32,283 nucleotides of DNA. Source: a virus. The stretch covers positions 1-32,283 of IMG/VR virus record IMGVR_UViG_3300027849_000035. The stretch is one strand, 5' to 3'. The translations under genes were made by a program, and so were the position numbers. Of the stretch, positions 1 through 6,759 are shown one piece after another. How positions within the stretch are numbered: the first letter of the stretch is position 1; each line of letters opens with the position of its first letter. Under the pieces are notes generated by a model, which did not search any database, had not been told where the DNA came from, and saw only the letters and a program-made list of their open reading frames with translations.

Positions 1-693
1 TAAGAATGAACCTCCTGCACCTGTGATAGTTCCTGTAACTACTAAGTCTCCTGTTACTTCTGCTCCTGTATTTGTGGTTTCAAATCTTTTAGTTCCATTA
101 TAATATAAATCAACTTGTGCATCTACTATTGCTTGAATAGAAAACTCACTTGTTCCATTTTTAATTAATCTCCATTGATTTGTATATGTGTGATTGACTG
201 TTCCACCAGTTGATTGTATATAATTATTTGAACCATCAAAATAAATAGATAAATCTGCTGAATTACCCATTAAGATTTTAGAAGTATCAGTAAACGTAAT
301 GTCATCCCCTGCACTTACAGCTATGTCTTTTCCACTTGTTGTATTTCCAAATCCTAATACTTCTGTTAATGTATCTGTTTGTGAAAATTTAGTGTCTACA
401 TACAGTTTAACTGCTGCACTTGTTGGTAGTGATGTATTATTATCAAAGTTTTCTAAACCATCAGTAGAAGTTACATAACGAGTTATAGTAACACCTGTGC
501 CTGTATCTTTTAATGAACCCCATTCTAAAATATTAGAAACCTTAAAATCCCCTGCTGTGTTTAAATAAAGACCTGATTGATTTCCTGAACCATCAGTTAA
601 TTCTTTTAACGTTGCAGATATTGCAGCATTATCAATAGTCTTTAAAAGACCTTCATAAGTCTTCGATATTTTTGTGTTAAATAATGTTGCCAT
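1..693 (-). CDS. Tail fibre protein, N-terminal part (continues across contig end)
   Basis: Reads from ATG at 693 to the left edge without a stop: 231 codons starting MATLFNTKISKTYEGLLKT. The N-terminus has a helical stretch with KTIDNAAISATLKELTDG, then a segment (SAAVKLYVDTKF) that resembles fibre proteins of marine phages. It then enters the first copy of a roughly 75-residue repeat containing ADLSIYFDGSNNYIQ and DLYYNGTKRFETTNTGAEVTG. The left edge encodes ITGAGGSFL, and the right end of the window encodes ITGSGGSFLPL in the same frame. Joining the ends gives one gene of about 1478 aa that finishes at 28396. As the N-terminal portion, this part probably attaches the fibre to the tail or baseplate (inference). 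Confidence 0.85.
   Translation of the reverse strand, partial: MATLFNTKISKTYEGLLKTIDNAAISATLKELTDGSGNQSGLYLNTAGDFKVSNILEWGSLKDTGTGVTITRYVTSTDGLENFDNNTSLPTSAAVKLYVDTKFSQTDTLTEVLGFGNTTSGKDIAVSAGDDITFTDTSKILMGNSADLSIYFDGSNNYIQSTGGTVNHTYTNQWRLIKNGTSEFSIQAIVDAQVDLYYNGTKRFETTNTGAEVTGDLVVTGTITGAGGSFL
19..144. repeat. Terminal direct repeat, left copy
   Basis: Positions 19-144 are identical to 32158-32283 (126 bp). Positions 1-18 also align to 32140-32157 with three mismatches (10, 13, 18), of which one changes the encoded residue (Ala to Ser in a Gly-rich linker). Both copies lie in the fibre gene in the same frame. The simplest reading is the assembly overlap of a circular or circularly permuted genome. 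A true internal duplication of fibre sequence is the alternative. Confidence 0.9.
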
Positions 694-781
694 TTGTTGA
701 TTTTTTTATTTTATTATTTTTAGATTTCTTTAAAAAGACCTTTAACTTTTTTATATTTTTTTCTTTTGGTTTATAAATCAT
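677..781 (-). CDS. Small basic hypothetical protein (34 aa)
   Basis: A 34-codon frame starting MIYKPKEKNIKKLKVFLKK, extremely rich in Lys and Asn. It lies between the connector gene (stop at 791) and the fibre gene, overlapping the fibre start (693) by 17 nt in another frame. Tight packing and the ATG 10 nt after the connector stop favour a real gene, but AT-rich sequence yields Lys/Asn frames by chance. No family recognised. Confidence 0.4.
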   Translation of the reverse strand: MIYKPKEKNIKKLKVFLKKSKNNKIKKSTNGNII

Positions 782-790
782 TGCTTTACG

Positions 791-1297
791 TTATAGTACC
801 CACCCATTAAAAGTAGCTTCATAGCTTGGATAAATATCATCATTCGTATTGCTAGTATATTCAGGATATGTAGTTTGGTTAAAACTCATAAAATCAATAA
901 ACCTTCTTGAATACCATTCTGCATTTGTTCTAGCCTTTTCAACTAAGAAATCTATTTCGTTTTTATCTGCACTAATTGAATTTTCTGAAGTATGTTTAAA
1001 GACACCACCATTTTTTACCTGATAAGCAGCAAAAGGAAAATAGTTAGATTGTGCATACCAAATTAACATAGGTACAATATATTCATCTAAAATTGTTTTC
1101 CATCTTGCATTCACAGGTAAGTCAATATCAGGTATTGCAGCACTTAAAGCATTATACATATCTGTTCCTATAATCTGTTGGACGTCAATTTCTTGTGCTA
1201 TCTTGATAAATTGTATAAACTTATCTGTGTCAACGTTTCCATCGATGATAGAATTACGAACTAAATCTGTTCTGTTTATGAATAATTGTGTTGCCAT
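791..1297 (-). CDS. Head-tail connector-like protein (DUF6712-like)
   Basis: A 168-aa protein beginning MATQLFINRTDLVRNSIIDG. The stretches FIKIAQEIDVQQIIGTDMYN and a Trp/Tyr-rich middle (DEYIVPMLIWYAQSNYFPF) fit the all-helical connector-type proteins found after the portal in Bacteroidota phages and prophages (DUF6712, gp6-like). Such proteins sit beneath the portal and join head to tail. It directly follows the portal gene (stop at 1298, start at 1297), so the two are probably translated together. The assignment rests on sequence feel and position. Confidence 0.65.
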   Translation of the reverse strand: MATQLFINRTDLVRNSIIDGNVDTDKFIQFIKIAQEIDVQQIIGTDMYNALSAAIPDIDLPVNARWKTILDEYIVPMLIWYAQSNYFPFAAYQVKNGGVFKHTSENSISADKNEIDFLVEKARTNAEWYSRRFIDFMSFNQTTYPEYTSNTNDDIYPSYEATFNGWVL

Positions 1298-3145
1298 TTA
1301 TCTTCTTTTATTAGTTGGTAAAAATCCTTCGTTTGGCATATCAATAGGTCTTTTTGCTACCAATGCACTATTTTTTTCAGGCTTAAAACCTGCCTTTCTA
1401 GCTTGGTTTACACTAACAGTTGGTGCTAGTGGACTATTTATATCAATACTTCCTTTTCCTTTCTTCATATAAGTCTTTCTCATCCAAAAATGGTGACAAG
1501 CACCACCTCCTTTGTAAAACCAAATGGAATAGGTATCTGCACCTCGTGGTCCCCATCCTGCATTTACAGCTTGCTTACTCATCATTTCAATATCTTCTTT
1601 TCTGTATATCTTTTTAGCTGTTACCATTTTCTGACAAAAATCTCTAGTTACATTTTTACCATCTGTAAAAGTATCTTTTAAAGGTGCATATTGATAACGA
1701 ACTTTAAACTGTGTTCCATCAACATTTTCATCTTGACTACTTTTTGCATTTGGTCTAGCTGTTCCTGTAGATACAAAATTCCATATCTTAGAAAGTAAAC
1801 TTTTATCTTTTTTATTTAATTGGTCTATTTGATAATCTAAAGCATCTTCATCTTCATAATCAACTTTCCTTTCATCTATTAATTCCCATTCAGATAAATC
1901 TTCATCTTCACCAAATGATTCTAAAGATATTTCAGATAAACTTGTTTTGTCCATTTCTACCCCTGTTTCTTCTTCAATAGTTTCTTTATCTTGTATTGAA
2001 CTATCTACTTCAGTAAATTCTAAAGGTTGTAAGGTCGTAAAGTATAGGTTTAAGCTAATTTCATTGTATGCTAGTAATATATCAAAGGAATCTATTAAAA
2101 GTTCTTGAAATGGTCTTATAACTGTGTTATCCATTAATAAAGATGCCGTCTTAATTTCATCTGCATTACTTGAGAAACCTGAACTGGTTCTAATACCTAA
2201 TAAAAAAGGTGATACAACTCTATGTGCTACCTGTATTTTAGACTGTGATTCCTCTGATAAAAATTGATATTGATTATGTGCATCACTTAATTGTACAGGA
2301 GTTATTTCTGCTTGGCTTTCTTTATTGTCGTTAAAAGCTAAAATGAATTTACCTGCATTAGAAGTACCTGAAAACTTCTGTGCTATTTTTTGTTCTATTA
2401 ATTGTCTTTCCTGTTGGTTAGGAGTTCCATTGTTAAAGTTGATTAACATACTAGGTGCGAGACCATTAAGTATGTTATTCAAGTGATAGTTAGAAACTTC
2501 TTCTTCAAGTTCAGCATATTGTAAACCACCTTGGTAATCCACAGGAGAATAGTAGTAAAATCCTGATTTATAAGGCTTTATATAAAATATCTCAATATTT
2601 TCTTTAGACATTCCATAAGCAGGAATTCTTAAAGGGTTATCAGTTCTTTTTATATTTGCCCAATCTTTATAATAATAATAAGCAGGTATATCACCCTTGT
2701 CATCACATTTTTCTGCTCGTAAAGTTTCAACAGGCATATGCTCTAACTGTGCAATTGTTTTTCTATCCTTAGAATAAATAACCTGAACAGCACATTGCCC
2801 CATTAATTTTAAATCATAGCATAATTTTCTAACTACATCTTTTTTAAACAAAGAAACCATTTGAGCATATTCATTTGGCTTAGCACTTGAATTAGTAGCG
2901 TTTAAACCTTTTCCATAAATAGCTTGGCTAATACCATTGATAGCAGCATTATTTGTGGGGCTTCCGTTGTACCTGTCAATTAGATATTGAAAGTAGTTAT
3001 TGTCAGCACCATATTCAATCCAATCAGCACCATTCACTTCCTTAACTTCAGGACTTGTATATGTACTTAAATTTACAAATCCAAATTCAGAAACCTTAGA
3101 TTCCTTTTTGAATTGCCCTTTATTATTTCTTAGTCTTGTTTTCAT
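1298..3145 (-). CDS. Portal protein with extra C-terminal domain
   Basis: A 615-aa protein. The first ~390 residues look like a phage portal: a basic N-terminus, then GADNNYFQYLIDRYNGSP, AAINGISQAIYGKGL, and later SPFLLGIRTSSGFSSNADEI and MDNTVIRPFQELLID, all typical of portal proteins of the SPP1/HK97 broad group. An acidic linker (about 390-470) leads to a C-terminal part (about 472-615) that portals do not normally have. It contains TRDFCQKMVTAKKIYRKEDI, GWGPRGADTYSIWFYKGGG, a Cys-His-His cluster (ACHHFW) and MRKTY. In Bacteroidota phages this domain recurs in head proteins; its role is unknown to me. The portal forms the dodecameric DNA channel at the capsid vertex. Start overlaps the preceding stop (3142) by 4 nt. 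Confidence 0.85.
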   Translation of the reverse strand: MKTRLRNNKGQFKKESKVSEFGFVNLSTYTSPEVKEVNGADWIEYGADNNYFQYLIDRYNGSPTNNAAINGISQAIYGKGLNATNSSAKPNEYAQMVSLFKKDVVRKLCYDLKLMGQCAVQVIYSKDRKTIAQLEHMPVETLRAEKCDDKGDIPAYYYYKDWANIKRTDNPLRIPAYGMSKENIEIFYIKPYKSGFYYYSPVDYQGGLQYAELEEEVSNYHLNNILNGLAPSMLINFNNGTPNQQERQLIEQKIAQKFSGTSNAGKFILAFNDNKESQAEITPVQLSDAHNQYQFLSEESQSKIQVAHRVVSPFLLGIRTSSGFSSNADEIKTASLLMDNTVIRPFQELLIDSFDILLAYNEISLNLYFTTLQPLEFTEVDSSIQDKETIEEETGVEMDKTSLSEISLESFGEDEDLSEWELIDERKVDYEDEDALDYQIDQLNKKDKSLLSKIWNFVSTGTARPNAKSSQDENVDGTQFKVRYQYAPLKDTFTDGKNVTRDFCQKMVTAKKIYRKEDIEMMSKQAVNAGWGPRGADTYSIWFYKGGGACHHFWMRKTYMKKGKGSIDINSPLAPTVSVNQARKAGFKPEKNSALVAKRPIDMPNEGFLPTNKRR

Positions 3146-3576
3146 CTTACTATATAAGTATTATCAAAGCCATCGTAGGACTTATATTGTCCTTTATTTA
3201 ACTCGTAATGGTCATTATCATTTAATTGGTCGATATCTTGGTCTGTACAAAATATTTTATCTCTAAATATGTCTTCTTTATAATCAGAATCTACTTGCCA
3301 TAATATATCATATAAATTCCAAAAACTGTTATTTGTGTTCCAATAGTTATAATCTATATATAAATGTAAATCAAAAAAATGATTTTCAACTAACAAAGGA
3401 TTAAAAACATTATCAAAATTCAGATAATTCCCTAAAGTTGTTCCTGTTGTTATATCATAAAAAACAGTTACGTTTGTGCTATCATCTTTAATAGACATAG
3501 TAAACTGACTATCATTGTATTGCCTTGGAATTACTGATAGTGTTTGTGCAGATGCAGATGTTGTTAGTATAATCAT
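3142..3576 (-). CDS. Conserved phage structural-region protein, unknown role
   Basis: 144 aa starting MIILTTSASAQTLSVIPRQ. The C-terminal half carries DIFRDKIFCTDQDIDQLN, a phrase recurrent in proteins next to portals of Bacteroidota phages. A longer frame begins with GTG at 3636, but its first codons lie inside the rho-independent terminator at 3624-3651. The ATG at 3576 sits 4 nt after a CGTTATATA motif shared with other structural genes, so 3576 is chosen. The N-terminus is mildly hydrophobic but not a clear signal peptide. Located between tail tube and portal, it is likely a virion or head-assembly component (inference). Confidence 0.7.
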   Translation of the reverse strand: MIILTTSASAQTLSVIPRQYNDSQFTMSIKDDSTNVTVFYDITTGTTLGNYLNFDNVFNPLLVENHFFDLHLYIDYNYWNTNNSFWNLYDILWQVDSDYKEDIFRDKIFCTDQDIDQLNDNDHYELNKGQYKSYDGFDNTYIVR

Positions 3577-3580
3577 TACA

Positions 3581-3589
3581 TATATAACG
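3581..3589 (-). promoter_or_regulatory. CGTTATATA start-proximal motif
   Basis: Minus-strand CGTTATATA ends 4 nt before the ATG at 3576, within the 47 nt between a terminator and that gene. Same 9-mer at 5924, 14029 and 17803. Confidence 0.45.
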
Positions 3590-3623
3590 AAAAAAAATAA
3601 GTAATTTGTAAAATGAATAAGAC

Positions 3624-3651
3624 AAAAAAAAAGCACCCTGTTAAGGATGCT
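3624..3651 (-). terminator. Rho-independent terminator after tail-tube gene
   Basis: On the minus strand AGCATCC and GGGTGCT pair around a short loop, followed by a run of nine T. It lies 22 nt after the stop of the 3673-4203 gene. Confidence 0.85.
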
Positions 3652-3672
3652 TCATTTTCTAACTAAATAATA

Positions 3673-4203
3673 TTATGCAGTTGGGTCAATCTGTGTTACA
3701 TCTGCTGTAACTGCTGCATCTAAGAAATAAGGTGCAGTTTCTTCCATTCCTTCAAATGTTAAAGTGAATCCCGAAAGGTCACCTGCTGCTGCTCCTGTCA
3801 CTACAGTTCCACCTGTACATTCCATTCCGTTTTCAAATCCACAAAGGAAGTTATTCCCATAGTAGTCTTCTACGACAATGTATGGACGAGCTACTGCTAA
3901 AGTTTGTAATTCAGATTGCGTTTTAGCATCTAAATAAGTCAAAGTTAAGTTTAAAGTTTGAGTATAAAATGTAGTTCCATTTTCTCGAGACGAGGTCACA
4001 CTCGTTTCTAGACTAGAATTACCTTTTACATCATATTCAAACCAACTTGGTGCAGGAGAACCATTTGTAATAGTCGCTTCCTTAGTTGTACTATCTACTG
4101 CTATAGAAGCAATCGTTCCATAGTCTGCAAATAATACTTTCTTGATGCCTCCAAAGGCACTTTTACAAGGTAATTTTCTCCCTGTCGTTAATATACAAGC
4201 CAT
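3673..4203 (-). CDS. Probable tail tube protein
   Basis: 176 aa starting MACILTTGRKLPCKSAFGG. It contains SSLETSVTSSRENGTTFYTQ, ARPYIVVEDYYGNNFLCG and a C-terminal LSGFTLTFEGMEETAPYF. This arrangement (Cys-containing N-terminus, SSRENGTTFY, YIVVEDYYG, G-T-L-TFEGME) matches a family next to the major capsid gene in many flavobacterial prophages and phages; I read it as a tail tube or tube-like protein with a beta-rich fold. It follows the capsid gene after a terminator and is itself followed by one, so it is likely made in large amounts as a separate transcript. It could also be a capsid decoration protein. Confidence 0.55.
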   Translation of the reverse strand: MACILTTGRKLPCKSAFGGIKKVLFADYGTIASIAVDSTTKEATITNGSPAPSWFEYDVKGNSSLETSVTSSRENGTTFYTQTLNLTLTYLDAKTQSELQTLAVARPYIVVEDYYGNNFLCGFENGMECTGGTVVTGAAAGDLSGFTLTFEGMEETAPYFLDAAVTADVTQIDPTA

Positions 4204-4219
4204 CGTTTTTTATGATTTT

Positions 4220-4252
4220 AAAAAAAAAGGGTAAGTAGAATTCTACCTACCC
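4220..4252 (-). terminator. Strong terminator after major capsid gene
   Basis: On the minus strand GGGTAGGTAGAA pairs with TTCTACTTACCC (one mismatch), followed by nine T. It starts 24 nt after the capsid stop, as expected for an abundant transcript. Confidence 0.9.
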
Positions 4253-4275
4253 TAATTTATGATTATTAATTAATT

Positions 4276-5256
4276 CTAAGCGTATTCAACGATGTCAGAA
4301 GCAATTCCAAATTGAACTGCAGAAGTAAATCTCATTACCATTCTTACATTGTTTGAAGCATCTAAATCGCTCATATCTAAAACCTTAACTTCTTGTGTAG
4401 AATTTAACAATCCTGTTCCAAAGTATAAGTTTGAACGTTGTGCAACATACATTTTGTTAGCTGAAAGTCCCGGAGATACAAATATTTTAACACCATTCAC
4501 AGTTAAAGAACCATTGTTCCACCATTGAGTTCCCATATTAGAAACACCATTTGCCCCTAATCCGTTAGCTGCAAATCCTCCTAATGCCTGAACATAGAAT
4601 TTAGCTGCTGCAGAACCTACATAAACAAATAAATCTTCCTTACCATATAATTGAGCAGGAATTGCATCAACTACTTTAGATAATTCTTGAATAATATTTG
4701 CTGCATTTAATCCACCTGCTATTGCTGCTACTTGCTGATCTGCAGGAATATCCCCTGCTGCTGCTGAAGCTGCAATTAGTTTTTCAAATCCATCAAATGA
4801 ATTATTTGTTGCTGCTGCAGTATCTCCTTGCCAAATACAGAATTCTGTGTTTTGTGCTACTTCTGATGCAACGTGTGCAATTAAGAAGTCAGAGAATTTT
4901 GGAGGTAAAGTTTGACCTAAACCATATCCCATAGATTGAGATTCCCAATCGTTTACGAAGTCATACTTACATAATTGTAGGTTTACTTGTAATTCAACAG
5001 GTTGGATAATTCTTTCAGTTAATGTTACTGAACTGTTTGGTGTAAAGTCACAAGATGCAGGGCTTACTAAAGCACCTGTAGCTAGTTTCTTAATCACTTC
5101 TTTAAAAGCAATGTTTGCCTTTACTGTTAATCCTCCATCATCAATAGTAGATGCTGAAAGCAAAGCAGCTGCGATATACTCACCTGCGAACTCACCTGCA
5201 TAGGTAGTCGTTATGTTTACAGCAGTCGCTAATTGTACGTTTTTTAGATTACTCAT
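4276..5256 (-). CDS. Major capsid protein (HK97-type fold)
   Basis: 326 aa, the usual length for small HK97-fold capsid proteins. Seen: Ala/Gly-rich N-terminus, VQLQ-like strands around residues 85-100, a central helix-rich region with AAAKFYVQALGGFAANGLG, then VKIFVSPGLSANKMYVAQRS and a C-terminal MVMRFTSAVQFGIASDIVEY typical of capsid P-domain strands. It sits directly after the acidic scaffold-like gene (4-nt spacing) and is followed by a strong terminator. It would assemble the icosahedral shell after processing by the XkdF-like protease upstream. No separate delta domain is evident in it; that role may be taken by the scaffold. Confidence 0.85.
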   Translation of the reverse strand: MSNLKNVQLATAVNITTTYAGEFAGEYIAAALLSASTIDDGGLTVKANIAFKEVIKKLATGALVSPASCDFTPNSSVTLTERIIQPVELQVNLQLCKYDFVNDWESQSMGYGLGQTLPPKFSDFLIAHVASEVAQNTEFCIWQGDTAAATNNSFDGFEKLIAASAAAGDIPADQQVAAIAGGLNAANIIQELSKVVDAIPAQLYGKEDLFVYVGSAAAKFYVQALGGFAANGLGANGVSNMGTQWWNNGSLTVNGVKIFVSPGLSANKMYVAQRSNLYFGTGLLNSTQEVKVLDMSDLDASNNVRMVMRFTSAVQFGIASDIVEYA

Positions 5257-5260
5257 TTTT

Positions 5261-5917
5261 TTATTTATTTAATTTATTTAATACTCTGTCTAAAGTTGTA
5301 TTGAATCTTCCTTTTGCAAATTCAAATTTTGTTTTTTGAGGTGTTTCTCCTTCAGGATTGTGTTTAATTGGCTTAGAAGCAGGTTCTGATAATTCTGTTT
5401 TTAGTTCTTCAGAAAGTTCTTCAGAAAATTCTTCTTTAATGGTTCTAGATTTTGGTTGTCTTGAAACTTCTTGTTCCATTTCAACTTCTTCATCTTCTTC
5501 CATTTTACTTTCCTTATCACCTTTTAAATCAGCAATAGCATCTTCAAGGTTTTGGATTCTTCCCATCATATCACGCATCATATCATCTTCTTCAGCGTAA
5601 CCTTCTTTTTTTTCTTCTTCTAAATCAGAAGTAATTTCTTCATCTTCTTCAGTTTCCTTTGCAGGTACTTCATCAGATACTTCTCTAACATCTGCTATTG
5701 AACCTTCTTCTTCAACAACTACTAACCTACCATCTTCTAGTAAATATTCTCCGACAGGCATTGCTACCTTTTCATCATCAGTTACTATGAAAATTTCTTT
5801 TCCTTTTTCAAATGAGTCTGCACTTACTACAGTTCCATTTTCTAACTTCATTTCTTCAAGTTTTACCTCGATATTAAGAAGTGTTTTAATTTGATTTAAC
5901 ATTTCGGTTGATTTCAT
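5261..5917 (-). CDS. Acidic capsid scaffolding-like protein
   Basis: 218 aa. Residues 1-65 look compact (MLNQIKTLLNIEVKLEEMKL and GEYLLEDGRLVVVEEEG). The middle (about 75-160) is dominated by Glu/Asp/Lys with heptad-like NLEDAIADLKGDKESKM, and the last 25 residues are basic (FAKGRFNTTLDRVLNKLNK). Acidic coiled middle plus basic capsid-binding tail, immediately upstream of the capsid gene and downstream of the protease, is the classic scaffold layout. The ATG is preceded at 6 nt by CGTTATATA. Confidence 0.7.
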   Translation of the reverse strand: MKSTEMLNQIKTLLNIEVKLEEMKLENGTVVSADSFEKGKEIFIVTDDEKVAMPVGEYLLEDGRLVVVEEEGSIADVREVSDEVPAKETEEDEEITSDLEEEKKEGYAEEDDMMRDMMGRIQNLEDAIADLKGDKESKMEEDEEVEMEQEVSRQPKSRTIKEEFSEELSEELKTELSEPASKPIKHNPEGETPQKTKFEFAKGRFNTTLDRVLNKLNK

Positions 5918-5923
5918 ATTATT

Positions 5924-5932
5924 TATATAACG
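5924..5932 (-). promoter_or_regulatory. CGTTATATA start-proximal motif
   Basis: Minus-strand CGTTATATA, ending 6 nt before the scaffold ATG at 5917. Confidence 0.45.
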
Positions 5933-5956
5933 ATTATTAATTTACTTTTTGCATTT

Positions 5957-6121
5957 TCAATCTGTTCTTGTTATCACACCTATGCCTTGAGCCTGCATAG
6001 AACCATCACAGCATTCAATAGAATACTTATTAGTGTCCCAACATAAACAAGCCCTAGAACCCCCTGTAGGACTTGTTCTAGATGGTATAAAAGTTTTTTT
6101 ATTACTTGTATTTCTGCCCAT
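5957..6121 (-). CDS. Small Cys-rich conserved phage protein (CLCWD type)
   Basis: 54 aa, not covered by longer frames. Core: RACLCWDTNKYSIECCDGSM followed by QAQGIGVIT. The CxC...CC-DGS-xAQGIG pattern recurs in small proteins of Bacteroidota phages and prophages, normally in the head or tail module. Function unknown; four Cys could bind metal or form disulfides. The ATG at 6121 overlaps the last base of the protease gene stop, implying coupled translation. Confident as a gene because of the conserved pattern. Confidence 0.75.
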   Translation of the reverse strand: MGRNTSNKKTFIPSRTSPTGGSRACLCWDTNKYSIECCDGSMQAQGIGVITRTD

Positions 6122-6723
6122 TATTTAGAAGTTAAAATTTCTTTTATTTTTAGTAACGTATTTTTATCAATTTCACTTGACATATCTTCTTTAACCTTTT
6201 CTTTAGGTGATTCCATTTTGTCTGCAAAGTAACCCTCAATAGAAAAACCCTTAACTTTATTTGTTTTAACATATTCATTCCATATTTCATCATTGTTAAC
6301 TTTAACTGCACCCATCCAAGTTCCTAAAGGTACATTCAATCCGTACTTTCTAGATTTGTCTTGTACCTCATCTACAACTATCCAAGATTCTACTAATGTT
6401 AAACCTTTTAAATCTTTTTCGTGTTCTAAAGTGGAATTATTCTGATAGCCATTTCTTAAATACATTTGTGATGCTTTAGAAATAGTATCTTTTGAAAAGA
6501 AAATATAATAATCTCCTTCACTACCTGTTCTATAAATAGGTTTGTTAGGAATTAATAAAGCACCTAGTAAGATTCTTTTTTCTTTATCTATTTCAGCTAA
6601 CTTTATTTCTTCAGTTTTTAAAGCAACAAAGTCAGATTCTATGGCAGGTGATTCTACGATTGAAATCGCTTCAATTCCACTTTCTTCTTGTTCTTCGTCT
6701 AATATTAGTTCAACTATTCTCAT
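6121..6723 (-). CDS. XkdF-like prohead serine protease
   Basis: 200 aa. N-terminus MRIVELILDEEQEESGIEAI and SIVESPAIESDFVALK, then LGALLIPNKPIYRTG, STLEHEKDLKGLTLVESWIV, and KYGLNVPLGTWMGAVKVNND with VKGFSIEGYF. These blocks are the hallmark of the XkdF-like putative serine protease family (Peptidase_S78-related); the His of LEHEK and the Ser of FSIEG are the likely catalytic residues (family knowledge). It would cleave scaffold and capsid proteins in the prohead. It stands between the tape measure and the scaffold gene; CGTTATAT precedes its ATG at 4 nt. Confidence 0.85.
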   Translation of the reverse strand: MRIVELILDEEQEESGIEAISIVESPAIESDFVALKTEEIKLAEIDKEKRILLGALLIPNKPIYRTGSEGDYYIFFSKDTISKASQMYLRNGYQNNSTLEHEKDLKGLTLVESWIVVDEVQDKSRKYGLNVPLGTWMGAVKVNNDEIWNEYVKTNKVKGFSIEGYFADKMESPKEKVKEDMSSEIDKNTLLKIKEILTSK

Positions 6724-6727
6724 AATA

Positions 6728-6735
6728 ATATAACG
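6728..6735 (-). promoter_or_regulatory. CGTTATAT start-proximal motif
   Basis: Eight of nine bases of the CGTTATATA motif, ending 4 nt before the protease ATG; also flanked by AAATA as at 14029. Confidence 0.4.
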
Positions 6736-6759
6736 TATTTAATTTTAAATTTTGTTTTT

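Noticed and set aside
3142-3636. 164-aa version of the structural-region protein, suggesting an N-terminal membrane anchor
   Set aside because: Its GTG start and first codons lie inside a strong terminator hairpin; the ATG at 3576 has the shared leader motif.
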